From the NCBI GenBank assembly GCA_036852015.1, contig JAANDG010000741.1, positions 1 to 64,000 on the forward strand: DNA of 64,000 nucleotides. Reading direction: 5' to 3'. Shown here one piece after another: positions 24,231 to 37,616 of this stretch. Position 1 is the stretch's first letter, and every line of letters begins with the position of its first letter. The notes under the pieces were generated by a model. The model had not been told where the DNA came from. It worked only from the letters and a program-made list of their open reading frames with translations, and made no database searches. The stretch comes from Pelodera strongyloides. Lineage: Eukaryota > Nematoda > Chromadorea > Rhabditida > Rhabditidae. Both the position numbers and the translations under genes were made by a program.

Positions 24231-27200
24231 ACTTACCTCCTATCTTTCCGTAAATCCCGTTGTGTATATTCCGTAAATAGTTTTTTTTGCAAGCTGGCCA
24301 ACAATATAAGATGAAGCATCGTTTCCCTTAAAAAACCACAGCGTAATATGCATCTCTGACATGCTGCTGCGTTGTGGTACCAACTCATATCACATCCAGT
24401 TTTTCCTAGTTTTGCATTTCTGATTCCTCAATTTCGGTTAATAATTGTTGTATGTTCGTGATTGTTCTTTCGATGTGTTGTCTCTGATCATTACTTTGTG
24501 CCCTAATTATCGCGTAGGTTTCCGCATATAGTGTTCATTGATTTCACCATTTTCCTTATTAAAGTCCATTGCATAGTGCCATTCGAGCTGACACAGACTA
24601 ATTGGTCGTCAATTTGAGAGTGGAACATTTCGTACTTTGTGTTCTTTTCTTTTGTGATGCAATCATCTTTCGTTTACAATTGTTCGAAACAGAGTATGCA
24701 CGTTGTTCAATTAAAATGCCGTTCTGTATTGAAAATTTGGACTTACACCGATTAGAATCCTGTGATTGTCACTAGCGTTTTCCCCCAAATATTATATAGA
24801 TTTGAGATTTCAGTGCACGAATCAAGCGTGAATATTGCTAACATCTCTTGCTGTAGATTTGGCTAGAGCGCGCTTCCTTACCGTTTATCGTAGGGATCTT
24901 TTGTTTAACTTTAGATTACTAATTTTATCGCGTAGTTACTGACCTTGTTTTGTTTCATTTTCTTTACAAACTTTAGGAAAGCGCAAGTTCTTATTCTGAC
25001 TAACTGGGAAACCTCCAGCATGGAAAAATGCAAAATATTTTTATTATGACCATGTGTTCTCGGTCAGATCCAGTATAAGAACTGAACAGCGCTCTTTCCC
25101 CGCCCCGATTTGACTGCAAAATTCCAAAAAAACTCGTATCTTTCCCAGTTTTGAAAATGTAAAATTGTGATGAGTTTGTGATTTCCCCCCGGCTGAATCG
25201 AAAACTTTCCACGCAGATTTTTTCGATCGATCACCGGTTTTTCGCTAATGTTTTTGGAATCAATTCACTATCACAAACCGTTTTTTTATCCATCGGTCGA
25301 TTTTAACCGCCGTCTCATTTTTTCTTTTGTCAAGAGAATTTATGCTTGAATTTTAAAGATTTGATTTTTCGAATCGCTATTTCGCACGTAATTATTTAAC
25401 GAGTTTTAAATCTTCTTTTCTTTGAGAATAAATCGAGTTATTGTTCGGAGTTACTGATTTTGAGCAGTTGCATCCGTGAAACATATTTTGTGTTGAATTC
25501 AGAAGATCGTAGTGTGATCGTGTTGGATAATCCTGCTTCTTAGTCGTCAATGTATATTCCTCAAAAACTTTGCTAACCACAAGTTAACGAGCATTAAACC
25601 GCATTACCATATTAACCATATTACTGTAGTCAGACATCTTTGAACTGTATGACCATATTACTGTATTAAGCTGAATAACCGTATTACTGTAGAAAGACAT
25701 GCTTAGCCGAATAAAACCGCTTCTTTTTGAACAATTTAGCCTTTTAAAAGTCAGGCCATTTGGGATGCAGTAATGTTTTGGTTTGTATTCTCACGGGCGA
25801 TTTCCAGAGATCAATTTGTGTGGGAGGAATGCAAAATTTCTCTCTGTCTCTCATCCGAATGATTCACCGAAAATTATGGTTATTATTGGAGAATTATTAA
25901 CATGCCAACGGACCACTCGGGTGGTTGCGTACTCGCATTACAGCCTTTATTTTTCTATTTTCCTCTTTTGGCCATCACTAGCATCCGCAATAAACAAAAT
26001 TATCAGTGCAAAAGGATGGAAAAATCAACTGCGCGTTTTTTGTATCTGTTTCATATCATATATATTTGTCTTTATTGTTTTCACTTCTTGAAATGAGTTG
26101 CGTTGATTTTAGTGCTTTGTTTGAATGTCCGATTCCCAGACGTTTTTAATTAAACTTAGATAAACATTCGTGGATTTAATTTGGTCCGAATGAACGGTGA
26201 CTTTATCCTCCACTTGATACTGGAGAAACTAATACTGTCTGAACAAAGAACTTATATCTGGTAGGAACAACACTCGCGCATCACTGAAGATCCCTTGATT
26301 TTTGAATAGTGCCACTTATGACTCTCTCCATGAAATCATTCAATAAATGACCGTAAAGTACACAAGGGTTTCAAAATTAGAGTGCAAAGGACAATCGCCC
26401 TTGTTCATTCTTTTCTTTTTATTTTCCCAGACGACAGATGCTCCCTCCCGACAATTTGCATACGCAGACAATCGAGTTTGACTTTTTAGCTACTATCGTA
26501 TTATTAATCGATTCAATAGCTTAAGATGTTCCGAATACCAGTGGTATACCTAGTTTCTTCGGTTTACGGTTAAACTACACTCCTTTATCTAAGCTGACCA
26601 AACAAAGCGGTGGGGGTGCATGAAAAACTCGCATTTTCACAACTCATACAGCGCATGTTTCATGTATATCATATAAGCAGTGCTCTCATGAAGGGCGTCT
26701 GTTTATGGAATACAGGTTTTCCTTTCAGTCAATACAAAGAGAAATTGGTGGCATTCTAGTCGAATTACATCAAAAATACAAGAAACACGACACCAAAAAA
26801 GGATTTCCTCAATAGTGTTTTGAACCAAAAAGACAACCTAAGAGTTTTATGCTCACAAGTTTCCTCGCTTTCTTACCCCCGGCTTATGTTCATAATAAAT
26901 CTTCCTTCCGAAATGCAAACGGTACTTGCTTCGATTAAGATGTTGCCCTGTGTTGTAAAATTATAGCAGCTAGACACTATCAACGAACAGTTCGTCGACT
27001 GACAATATTAGATACAATTTGACCCAATAGACGGTCGCAAAATCGATGTGTGTGTGATAATCGAACAGTGGCGCTTCGCTCTCACTATTTTGTTCGCTTT
27101 TTTTGTGCCTAACATAGAGAACAGCTCACAAAAGCGCGCGAAGTACTCGGTAGACATGCATAGTCCTTTTTATGATTCATGGTTTCTTTTACTCCTTGTT

Positions 27201-27580
27201 AGACATTCTTAACATTCCAATAAGCATTCAGAATAAGTGTTAGACAAATCCCACCCACAGTTGCCAGTAATGACTTATCACTGAATATCAATAGGAACAA
27301 ATCGAACACTCATGATTATTCCAATATCCCAATAATCGCATATAATTGACGATGTATGATCATCAAAACACGATTATTAAAACATGAATGTGTCATGCAG
27401 ATCAACAGATCATGTCATTAACGCTCCCAGCGACAAAATGTCTTCATTAAATTTTCATTCCTCGTTGTCTACTAACAGCGAGGACCGTTTTTTCACTGCC
27501 ATTCTTTCGCGGTTTAATTTGCAAGATGTAAAATATTTACTAATTGTAAGGATCGTTTCTTAGACGAATCATGATTTCAG
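24231..27580. other. intergenic, no gene seen
   Basis: This is hda-4 3' UTR followed by AT-rich DNA. Three copies of CC[A/G]TATTACTGTA lie at about 25614-25691. No convincing coding or RNA gene was found. Confidence 0.5.
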
Positions 27581-30500
27581 GGTATTTGAACAAATGCTGC
27601 CGTTTAGTAAATCCACGTCAGGCTTGGTCCTTCCCAAGAGAAATGATGGGCCACTGCCCAGCATCTCAGAGGTACCACCGAAAAGGTAGGGGTTGCGTGC
27701 GTTTCCTTGCACCACGCTTTCATTGCTCATCGCAGACCTTTAAAGAAAGAACCAGTTTCCTGATAAGAATGTAATCGGTGTCGTGTGTCTTTAATAGTTC
27801 AATATTCTTTGTGTTTTAGACCTTCTTCCACCGAGGGTCGATTCGTAATTCTGGATAAAAAGACGAAGCCATGGTCTTACAGTAGTTCGGACTCCTCAAG
27901 TGACGAGGGTGAACCAGTGGCCGGACACAGCGGAATGAAATGTAAGTGATTCAAGTTACTCCGTGCTTAGTTTGCGCCTTCCTTACGCATTTGTTGTTCG
28001 TATGGCATATATCAAAAAGATGTTCGCAAGCTTTTTTAAGTCTATGAAAAGGTGCGTACCAAAATAAATTATTTCCACCTATTTCGTTGTCCAATTCCCT
28101 TTTCTTTTTCTTTTACCCTTATCATTATCAGTTTGTGGTGCGCATGTGTTTTACGAGCTGCCGCAACACCGTTCGCATTTCATTAACAAAATAAGGCTCG
28201 CTTCTAAAGATCAAACAATCAGCTCAAGATCTTATGGATTTTACTATTCCAAATTGTTCAGGCGTTTTGTGCTTTTCTAATGGCATCAAATGATAATCCT
28301 TCCTCTTAGTATTTTCCATTCGATGCAATTGATCTCTTGTTGCATGCTTTGCCCTCTAAGGACTACAATCCACCGTAGGCCAGCCAGTCTCCCAAAATGT
28401 TTACGTCTACTTCCAGATTCCATGTATATATGTATGTCTGCGCATGAAGTTCAAAAACAAGCCTTATACTCCTGTGTGGGGAGTTAGGGGCTCCTCCCAA
28501 TTATGGAACAGAATTTTTATTGGTATTTCTGCATTACAAATGCGGATTAGTTCCAATTAAATGTGTAACGAATCAGAAATCGTTCATGTTGTTTACGTTT
28601 ATTTTGTCTGGACTATTACATTATATGAAAATATATATACACATACACATGAAAAAAGGCATATCAAGTGCTAATATTGCCATTCCGGTTAGTTGCGTAT
28701 GGTGGTTTGCGGGTTGTTTTTATTTACACATCTAATGCTTGGAGTGCCGAATGTGGTTTAATTTAAACATATATTTTCGAAGTGTTATTTAAAGACAACA
28801 CTTTGTCACTCCTATCACCTCGATGCTTAGGGGAATTCATAAAAAAAAAGAATCGTTGCGTCTCGTCTTGGGTGTATACTTATTAGGATTAAATGCAGCC
28901 GGAAACAAATATCATCAGTAAATGAGGCTTATAGGACTTTATGTAATTTAAGTAGTTGTTACCTCACCTGTTATCGCAGTTTCTGTGACCAATTTGTAGT
29001 ATTCCGTATCGGCGGGGGGTCTACCTTTTTCTTCCAAGCTCACCCAGTTTGTTTATTTATTTAAACATCCCTTTCCACCGTCTCGTTATCGCACTTTCCT
29101 CCCAAGTATTTACAATACAAATGCACGTGACCGTCACAAGAATACGCGGTCTTTCGTATTTCTCTTCAGCGGTTTTTGTACGTACCTCAGTTGGTGTTTT
29201 TTATGTGAACATCACATTTGTAGAGGAACATCAAATGTACCAACAATACAATTTAAGTGTGGAACATTAAAATGTTGACATAGCAAAAAACAGCGAGATT
29301 CAGCGAAGAAATGCAGTTCAGGTTTTCTGCGTTCTTTACCAAAATTTCAAACGCAATTTGTCAGCAAAGGTTCATCCACTGTTCCTGTCCGCTCCAATAC
29401 AGTAATAAATCAACTGACCCACCGATTACTGTAAAACAGGTACCGTCCTAGTTCAGTTCAGTGGATATTGTTTGTTGCACAGGCCTGTTCGGTTGAATTC
29501 TCAATGATTTTTTGTAAACTCACGGTCAGTAATATGAACTTGGGGATTTATTAAATTATATGATCCATGCATTTCCAGCAGGGTTCATCTTAAACTCAGT
29601 GGGTCGCACTGAAAAAAACCGGCACTTCAGCTCCCCGTTTCGAACTCTTGTGGAATGTTTTAGATTACTGTTGCCATGCAGAATATAATTTGTCATCATG
29701 GATTGAATGCTTTAAATTCGTACACCTTCGGTGCCGTAATTTGATTCAATCAACTTATGTAAGTAAAAATCTTTTGAAATCTGCGTTTTTATTTAAAAGT
29801 CAATAAGCGTTCAAGTGTTTGACGCCTCCCTTTGCTATCTTTTTCACAGTCGCGGAGCGGGAGTTTTAAAGGACTTATTTATTTAGTTCACCGGGCGAAA
29901 ACTCGAAATTTTGTCTCGTTTCAGCAATTCAATACAGTACGTTGTGTGGCCACCGCATTTTGGGTTTGCTTAGCCATGTGTAACTTTTGAATTTGGTGAG
30001 AATATGATATACTTTCCCTGACGAATTTTCCCAGCTTTTTGGATCAGGTAAACATTCAACAAGTTAACTAAATCAAGTACCTGCGAGTGAATCAGGACAT
30101 TTCTCAAGCGTTCAACTATATTTTCCCAGCCTCTGTTTGTTTTCTTGCGTGATATGCTTAACACCAGGATAAAATATCGTCATATTTTCATATTTTCTGA
30201 GAACTTTTTTCTAGTGGTTTATCTGATGTCATGTGTAAATATGTTGATCCAATTAACTGTTGAAAACTAGCACCAAATAACGTAACAATCAGAACTGCAC
30301 CAAAAACTGTATAATATTCAGAAACAATATGATGTAAACGACCAAAATTTAAATTGTGCCGCAGTGAAAGCGCTGCAATTATATTACCTGGTTAATCGCC
30401 GAATCCTTGTAGAAAATAGCCTAAATCCTATACCTATAGAACGTTTGGTCTTTCTACATATGTGCTACAACTCTACTAGTTATTGGCTAAAAAGAATTAC

Positions 30501-33500
30501 CTACTGACCACAAGGGAGTCAATTCGTAAATGTCGCGGGTTATATTTTCTCCTAAATTGTGATTTCCTTGGTCCACCTTGGGTCTCACTGACTGTTTTGA
30601 TTAGTTCCGATTAATGAATGTTTTTCCAAGATCATTCCTCTCCAGGTAAACAATCGGATTTCATGCTCACCCTTGCCCAGTATACGCGAAGAAGAGATTT
30701 ATTTGCCCGAAAGAACTAGACAACTCTTCTTTCAATTACTTTCAATGTTATTGTGTGTTCCGCAAAACGATCCAATTGCAATTTCTTGTGGATTACCTTA
30801 ACCACGCAAACATCTCACTCGTTGCATTTTGTTTTGTACTCTTATTCAAAGTACCTTACTGGTAAGTTCCCCATGTTTTTCCCCTTTTGAATTCATTCCT
30901 AAAGTTAGATGATAACAAACACGAGTTACGAATATAGAACCCGCGTTTTTTGTTGCTCATTTTCTCTTTCATTAGGGTCATAAAGAGATAATCTTACTCA
31001 TTTGGAAGTGATTCTCCGTAAATTGGCATGTTCGCCCTGTGATCATTAGTCCTTTTTGCTTCTCTTTTGTTAAGTGTCCGGTGTGGTCATTTATCTGGAC
31101 AAAATACTCTTTCTTTTTTTCTGTTACACATCAGCTTGCACTAGACATTCTGTCTGCAAACGTGCATTATTGAAAAGCAAACGTGACTCCAACTTTTTTT
31201 TCGGATATTTATAACATCTAAGTATGAAATCGACACCATCTTATTGTTAGCTTCATGAAATCATTTTCGATTCTTTTTATATAGTCATAGAATTTGCGTT
31301 ATTTTAACAGAAAAAAATCTAGTTTCCTATTGGCTGCAGCAACACCTCGTCAGTTTCAAATGTTCGTATTAACTTTTGCTTATTGTTTCGCTTAACAACA
31401 ACTGTTCTGAATCTAATTATTTTTAGTTACCTGGCCTAAAACGCCTGCTGCGAGTGCCGTGACTGTTCCTCCCGCGCCCGCACCAAAGAAAATGGCCACA
31501 GGTGGAAGCAGGTTCAGGGTGAGACAATGTTGAATTAATTAATTTTTTTAGGCTTCTAACTTATCTGTAACATACGCCAGAATAAATAAGAAACATCCAC
31601 TGATTTGATCACTATTGATTTTACCATTATTAAATTTAGTTCTGATAGTGCTACGTTTTCAGTTTCAGATTGTTCCTGTCGAGAGTCGTTACCATAGGGG
31701 CAGATGGGATTGTTATGATTATTACGATAAGCCGTCTTATCCGACAAGCTCAAAAATGAGTTGTCCCCCTCCGCTCACCGACATTCCTATTAATGGTGGG
31801 ACTATATTTAATTTACAGTATTGAATAAAAGATCATGTGTAAATAATAATTCTCACTATAGAAATCAGATAATTTTTTTCACTCACGAACGGTCAGACTC
31901 GAACGGTCAGATTGGAGAATTTACTTTTCTTGTGTATTTAGTTTCATTTAAGAACCCCTCGCTGAAAGCTTCATAAAACATACATTGAAAGGAGTTATTT
32001 AAAAAAGTAGCGAGCTATTCCGTAGACAAACATTAAACTATGGTTTTTTTCAATCTTTAGTCTTAATAAAAAAAATTCTTGATTAGAGTGTTGCTTCTAA
32101 TGCTAATTACTAAGGTTAACTTTATAACCATTTCCAACTTCAACTGTTGCATACTGTAGTGAACTGGTGGGCAGCATGTTTCAATTGTTAGCGTTGTGAA
32201 GCATGTTTTTCGTAGTGCCGCGTTTTCGAATTCTCGTTGAACAAGCAACTAAATACTGACATTGTATTGCACTATTTTAGCAATGATAATGTAATGATAC
32301 GAACTGAATACCGTACTCCAGGCAATCGTTCGAGATCTGGACCCCGTACCGCTCCTCCGATGCGAACTGCTTCTTTCGGATTCGACATCCCACCGCCCGT
32401 AGTCTCCGTTCCGAGCACAGCTCCACAATCAAAGGTTCTCTTGTGCTTCAGATTCATTTTGTATAGAACTTCGTAGTCAAGCCTGTCACCTGGCGCAATG
32501 GTTCTTCAAAGGTCACGGGTTCCATTCCAGACGCTGTCGGCACACTAAAGTTGTACAACTGGCTGACGCTTTTTAATCGAGGATCGATTTTTCCCAGCCA
32601 CTAGTCATTTGAAAACGATGTCCGACTAGTGCAACAAACTCTTTTATACCTAATTTATTACGCTAACCTTGTGCTCTCCCAACTGATTTGGTACATCTCG
32701 CGCTGAGGTCTACTCAACGCCTTTAACGTTTTGCTTTTAGACCGAACAACAGAATCCCCAGCACACACAGGACAACAATAATATTCAGCGAAAGCAAGCT
32801 ACCGCGAATCCGCTTTCACATACACAGAGAGGTCCGATTAATGTTTTTGGCTTACTTATCGGATACACAAATACCCCGATGGGGATGGTAGTATAAGGAC
32901 ACAATTCAGTTATGTCATTGAATGGGAAATCGTTCAAGTACATTACGGAAAAACGTAGTTAGCACCTCTTCCCCATGCAACACACGAATAAAATTACTTG
33001 GCTGAGCAAATTGATGATTGGCGTTAGCTATTTTGCTTTGCTCCGTTGTAACAATCACCGATTATTAATTACACATATAAAATACCCACCTCCATCGTAT
33101 CATTTCAAGGGGCATGAATACTTTCGGAAATATGAGTCGGCCACGTGGTTCGGAGTTTATTCTGGCATCGGTACCATTCACTTTTTTTTAGCTAAACTCG
33201 CTAGAGGAATGTCTTATGGTAAGGATAATATGGTACTCGTATGCACATGAATGTGTCTGAATTTGACTCTCCACTTCCTTTACTGCATGCACCCTGTGTT
33301 TACATACCTTTTCATAGTTTAAGTAGTAATTTTATGGATTGCATGATCATATTTCTTACCATCTGTTTAGTCAGTATTAGTCAATTTTCCAACAAACCTT
33401 ACCGGGTAGTTGACAGTTTTTAGACATTTTATCCAGTACTTTTCCCTGAACCGTGCCTGTGTATTACTAACGAGTGCCATTTATTTTCCCTTGTTGACAA

Positions 33501-36500
33501 TTTGTAATAAGTAGGCGAAAAAGTGCAAAAGTGCCGATTAGGTAGCATTCTATACAGCTCAAAACAACTATCATAGTGTGCTCACAAAGTAAACCTCCGT
33601 TAACACTGCGCTCTTTGTGTGGAAAATTTTAAGCTTTGTTGTAGTGGTTTTCATTTGATGTTATCCTCATATAAATTATATCGATGGTCATTTTAGATCA
33701 CAACAACAAATACACTCCGTCAGAGGTCCTGCAGAATGGACTCGAAACGACTTTGTCAAAGGAAGTTGCTGTTGCCGAACCGAAAAAGGTCGTTTATAGG
33801 GAAAGACCGAGTCCGTCCAATTAGTAAGTTTATCCTGGCACTTCATTTTTAGGGATAATCCTGTCACTTAATTACATATGGACTAAACACATGGATAAAG
33901 GCTAAGACTTAGCGATGACAATTAATTGGGAAATCCGGATTTTATTTCTCAGTTAGTTCTACAGTGTAAATTAGATCAAGCGCATAATATGAGTATGTGT
34001 GTGCGTGTGAAATAAACTGGGATACTACCGTTGAAGATACAACATTATTGTAGAGCGAATATCGAAAGAAACGTATTTTCTGCCTCAGTCTCTAATCCGT
34101 TAATGAATTCAGGCTCATTATTTATAAACCATTCATAAACACGTTCTTTGTTGGAATATTAATCATATGTGCGTTATTGGATATTTGGGATTATCAACAT
34201 CATTTTATGACAATCACACATGATGCCTAGTGAAACGCTAAAAAAAATTTTTGGTAGCCATGGAAATTATTCGTTTTTCTGCACTTTTGCGCTAATTTTG
34301 TGCACCCAATAAAAAATAGCTATCTACTCACCAATGATACATTGTAAATTTACCACTAGGGCTGACGCACTCCGAATGCATCCATATTCATTTAAACATT
34401 ATTATCTTCATGTATTGTTTTTCTTTTTCTAACTCTTTTTGTTCTCACATGTCATACTTTCATATTTGTCGTGGGTAACTGGAGATAATTTACAAATGGA
34501 CCCTCGAATTTCTATGCATAATGGTGTACATTGCACTGCAGTATGTCGTTGCCATGACCAACAAGTTTTGGCAAAAATATTCAAAACATCCTTCTTGCCT
34601 TCTGTGTCCTAGCTACATTTCGGTAATAAAGAAATTAAATTTTGCTCACTTCAGATCTCCCCATTATAATTAGTCTGAAAACAACGCCCTTCAATGTATC
34701 TTCTTGATATCACATGTATGTAGATCTATAAAAATTTCTTCTCTATCATAGTACCAAACAAAGTTTTCACTAATGGGTTTCCTTGGCCCAGGTTGAGCTC
34801 AGTGATAGCTGTTCATCAGGGGCGGTGCGTATCACTCAATCAGCTGTTATCTCTCCTCTGCCCTCCTTTCAATAGTTTGGGCCCTTTCGCATTTCACAGA
34901 ATCCATGTCTCTCACTGTTGAAAGAGATCTCTCACATATTATCGATCGAACACCTACTAATTCACCGGTATTATCGATTAATGGAGACCCGATTGATGAA
35001 CCAGCAACACTCCGAACACGGTACCTTTATTTTTATTTTGTTATTTGTTTGTATTTTGATGTAAGGGACCGTAACCATTGGAGTTATAAGGATCATCCAT
35101 ATTTCGCCTTATAAAGTTACTGAGATCTGTCCGTCAACGTGCAAAAATTTATTGTTCATACAAGGCTTATTGTGCATCTGTTCAGTTTTGAACGAATCAG
35201 CGATGAGGCGTTTTGTTAGTTTCAATATTATAGACACTGACATATCTTAAAATTCATTACTAGTGGTACGTGCATATTATATTTGCTATTTCTAGGTACA
35301 ATTATTCTTAGACAACAACTCACAATCTTCTGTGCTTTATTCCCTTGAGTGCTTTCCAAACAGGCGCTATCCTTCAATGTTTATCTTCCGATTTTTGGTC
35401 AAAACCACGGAAATTCGACCCTCGCACGCAAAAAGCAATTCGATTTTTTTTTAGTTTTGATGAAAAATGAAGAATTCAGGCCAAACAATCCCATTTACTC
35501 TGAATTTAATATGGAGAATTGCATTCGCAAATCGTTCCATATTGGTTATTCACTATGCAGTTTAGCAAGGATAATGGCCCTCTTTTACGATTTCTGGAAT
35601 TATTCGTTGCTGAAAAATCCTTAAAGATATACTGAAATTTTTGAAATCCACCAGTTTATTTGCCGCTTAGAGGAGAATCCCACGGTGCACTCGTTTGATC
35701 TTCTTGCATGATAATAAGCAACTCTCATGATCGAAACGATCCCAAATTTTAAAATGCTTCTTTGATTTCCTGATGATTGCCTTCATTACCATCTACGTAT
35801 TCTGACCATTAAAGACCGCTTTTGTCGCTATATTTAGGGTTTCCGCTGCAGAAAAGTGCCCGCTGGGGTGCTGTCACTTTCAGTTAACCGTGAGGACATG
35901 TGATTAAAAAACATCCATTGTTCATTTCATTAAACAAGTAGCAGCTGTACGAAAAGCGCAAAGTTCAAATGTTGCGAAAACAATATATTTTATGTAATTA
36001 GAGAAATTGAGTTTCCTTTGCCTCATTTAAAAGGAAGACGTCTTTATCTGAAATCTTTGGACGATGCCAGATTGTTCATAGTAGATCTGAGTGTTTGTTT
36101 AGGTGCAGACATTATAGTCATTGTTAGAGAGTTATGTTTCACTGGCTCGTTACTAGAGATACACACTTACACATCGTGTGACATATACACAACCCTGTTT
36201 GGTAGACGCAATTTTCACAAATTCTCTGTTTATCTTTAAAATTAGGATATAATTCCGTTTCCCTGTTACTGGGAACATTTTCCCATTTACGTCTTTTTCA
36301 TTAGAAATGAGAGAGACAGTGATGTGACGTTGAACGTTCACTAAAGATCAAAAAGAGCGGTTGCGAGAAGGTGGCTGAGATTATTAGAAAAGAAATGAAC
36401 TGTGCCTCTCTTCTCGATAATCTGCAGAAGTTTACAAAGAGATCCATAGTTCCATCAGATCAACAAGCCAAGATAAAGAAAGTAGTGATCCGGATTTCTC

Positions 36501-37548
36501 CAGAGATGAAAAACGCTGTCAGCCAGCTCAAACTACTAAGGTTCATATGAGCAGCCATGTACAGTCAGCGAGATCAGTATAGTCCTTTGTTTTGGAAACG
36601 TTCATAGTCAGAAGGAGCAAAACGTAACTTTGGAACCTTCTGGTATTATTTTTATAAGATGTATAGTCTTTCATTCCACGACTATTCAAGAAACGTTTGG
36701 TTCGAAAAGTCGCCTGCTTCCAGCCTTTTCCGATACAGAAAGATTGATGTCCGCACAAAAGAGAGATACTTATTAATGAACGAACATTCTATCTTTTTAA
36801 GAGCAACATATTTACTGTAGTCTGAGCAATAAGAGAACCGGAATCATTACAAAATTCCATAATGAACGCATCGCTTTATAAGAAATAAGTTCAGATTACC
36901 AAAGGATTGTCAAAAGTCGTCTCTGTGGGAAGCAAATAAAATACCCTGTACATAATGTGTATTATGTGAAGGCGCGTCAAAAACAGTAGGAGAATCCAAG
37001 CCCAAAGAATGGACAGTTATTTTGTCTTATACCATTCATAGAACTCCAATCCGGAAAATTACGCCTCAGAGGTTATCCTTAAAAATATGGAGTATTGAAT
37101 ATATAGTGCTCAGTTCTCTAATATGTGATATTCGTCACAAGAAAAGTTTTATATCTGATGTTCGGAACGGAATGATTCCGCGTGTAGAATCCTCAGGGGA
37201 TTCTTTCGCAAAAAAAACTCTATTTTCTTGTTCATCTTATTTCTTGGTTTTGCAAGAAACTAAATTTTTTTGTTTATTTCTGCAGAAAAGACTCTTTCGA
37301 AGCGCAATCACATAAATCTGGGCATACAAACGAATTTTTTTTGTTGGCAAACGGAATTTGCCTCGTGTCCAAGAAATTTGATACAATTCTGGGAATTCAT
37401 GGTCCATGACGTTTTTGGTTCCCAATGGCGTGGGTGATATTAATCTGCAATTTCGATAATTGTTTACTAACATTTATTATATACCTCATGTATAATAAAT
37501 TCTACTCAAGGGAAATAGCCTGCGGTATTGCTGATGAGTATATATATA

Positions 37549-37616
<68 letters not shown>

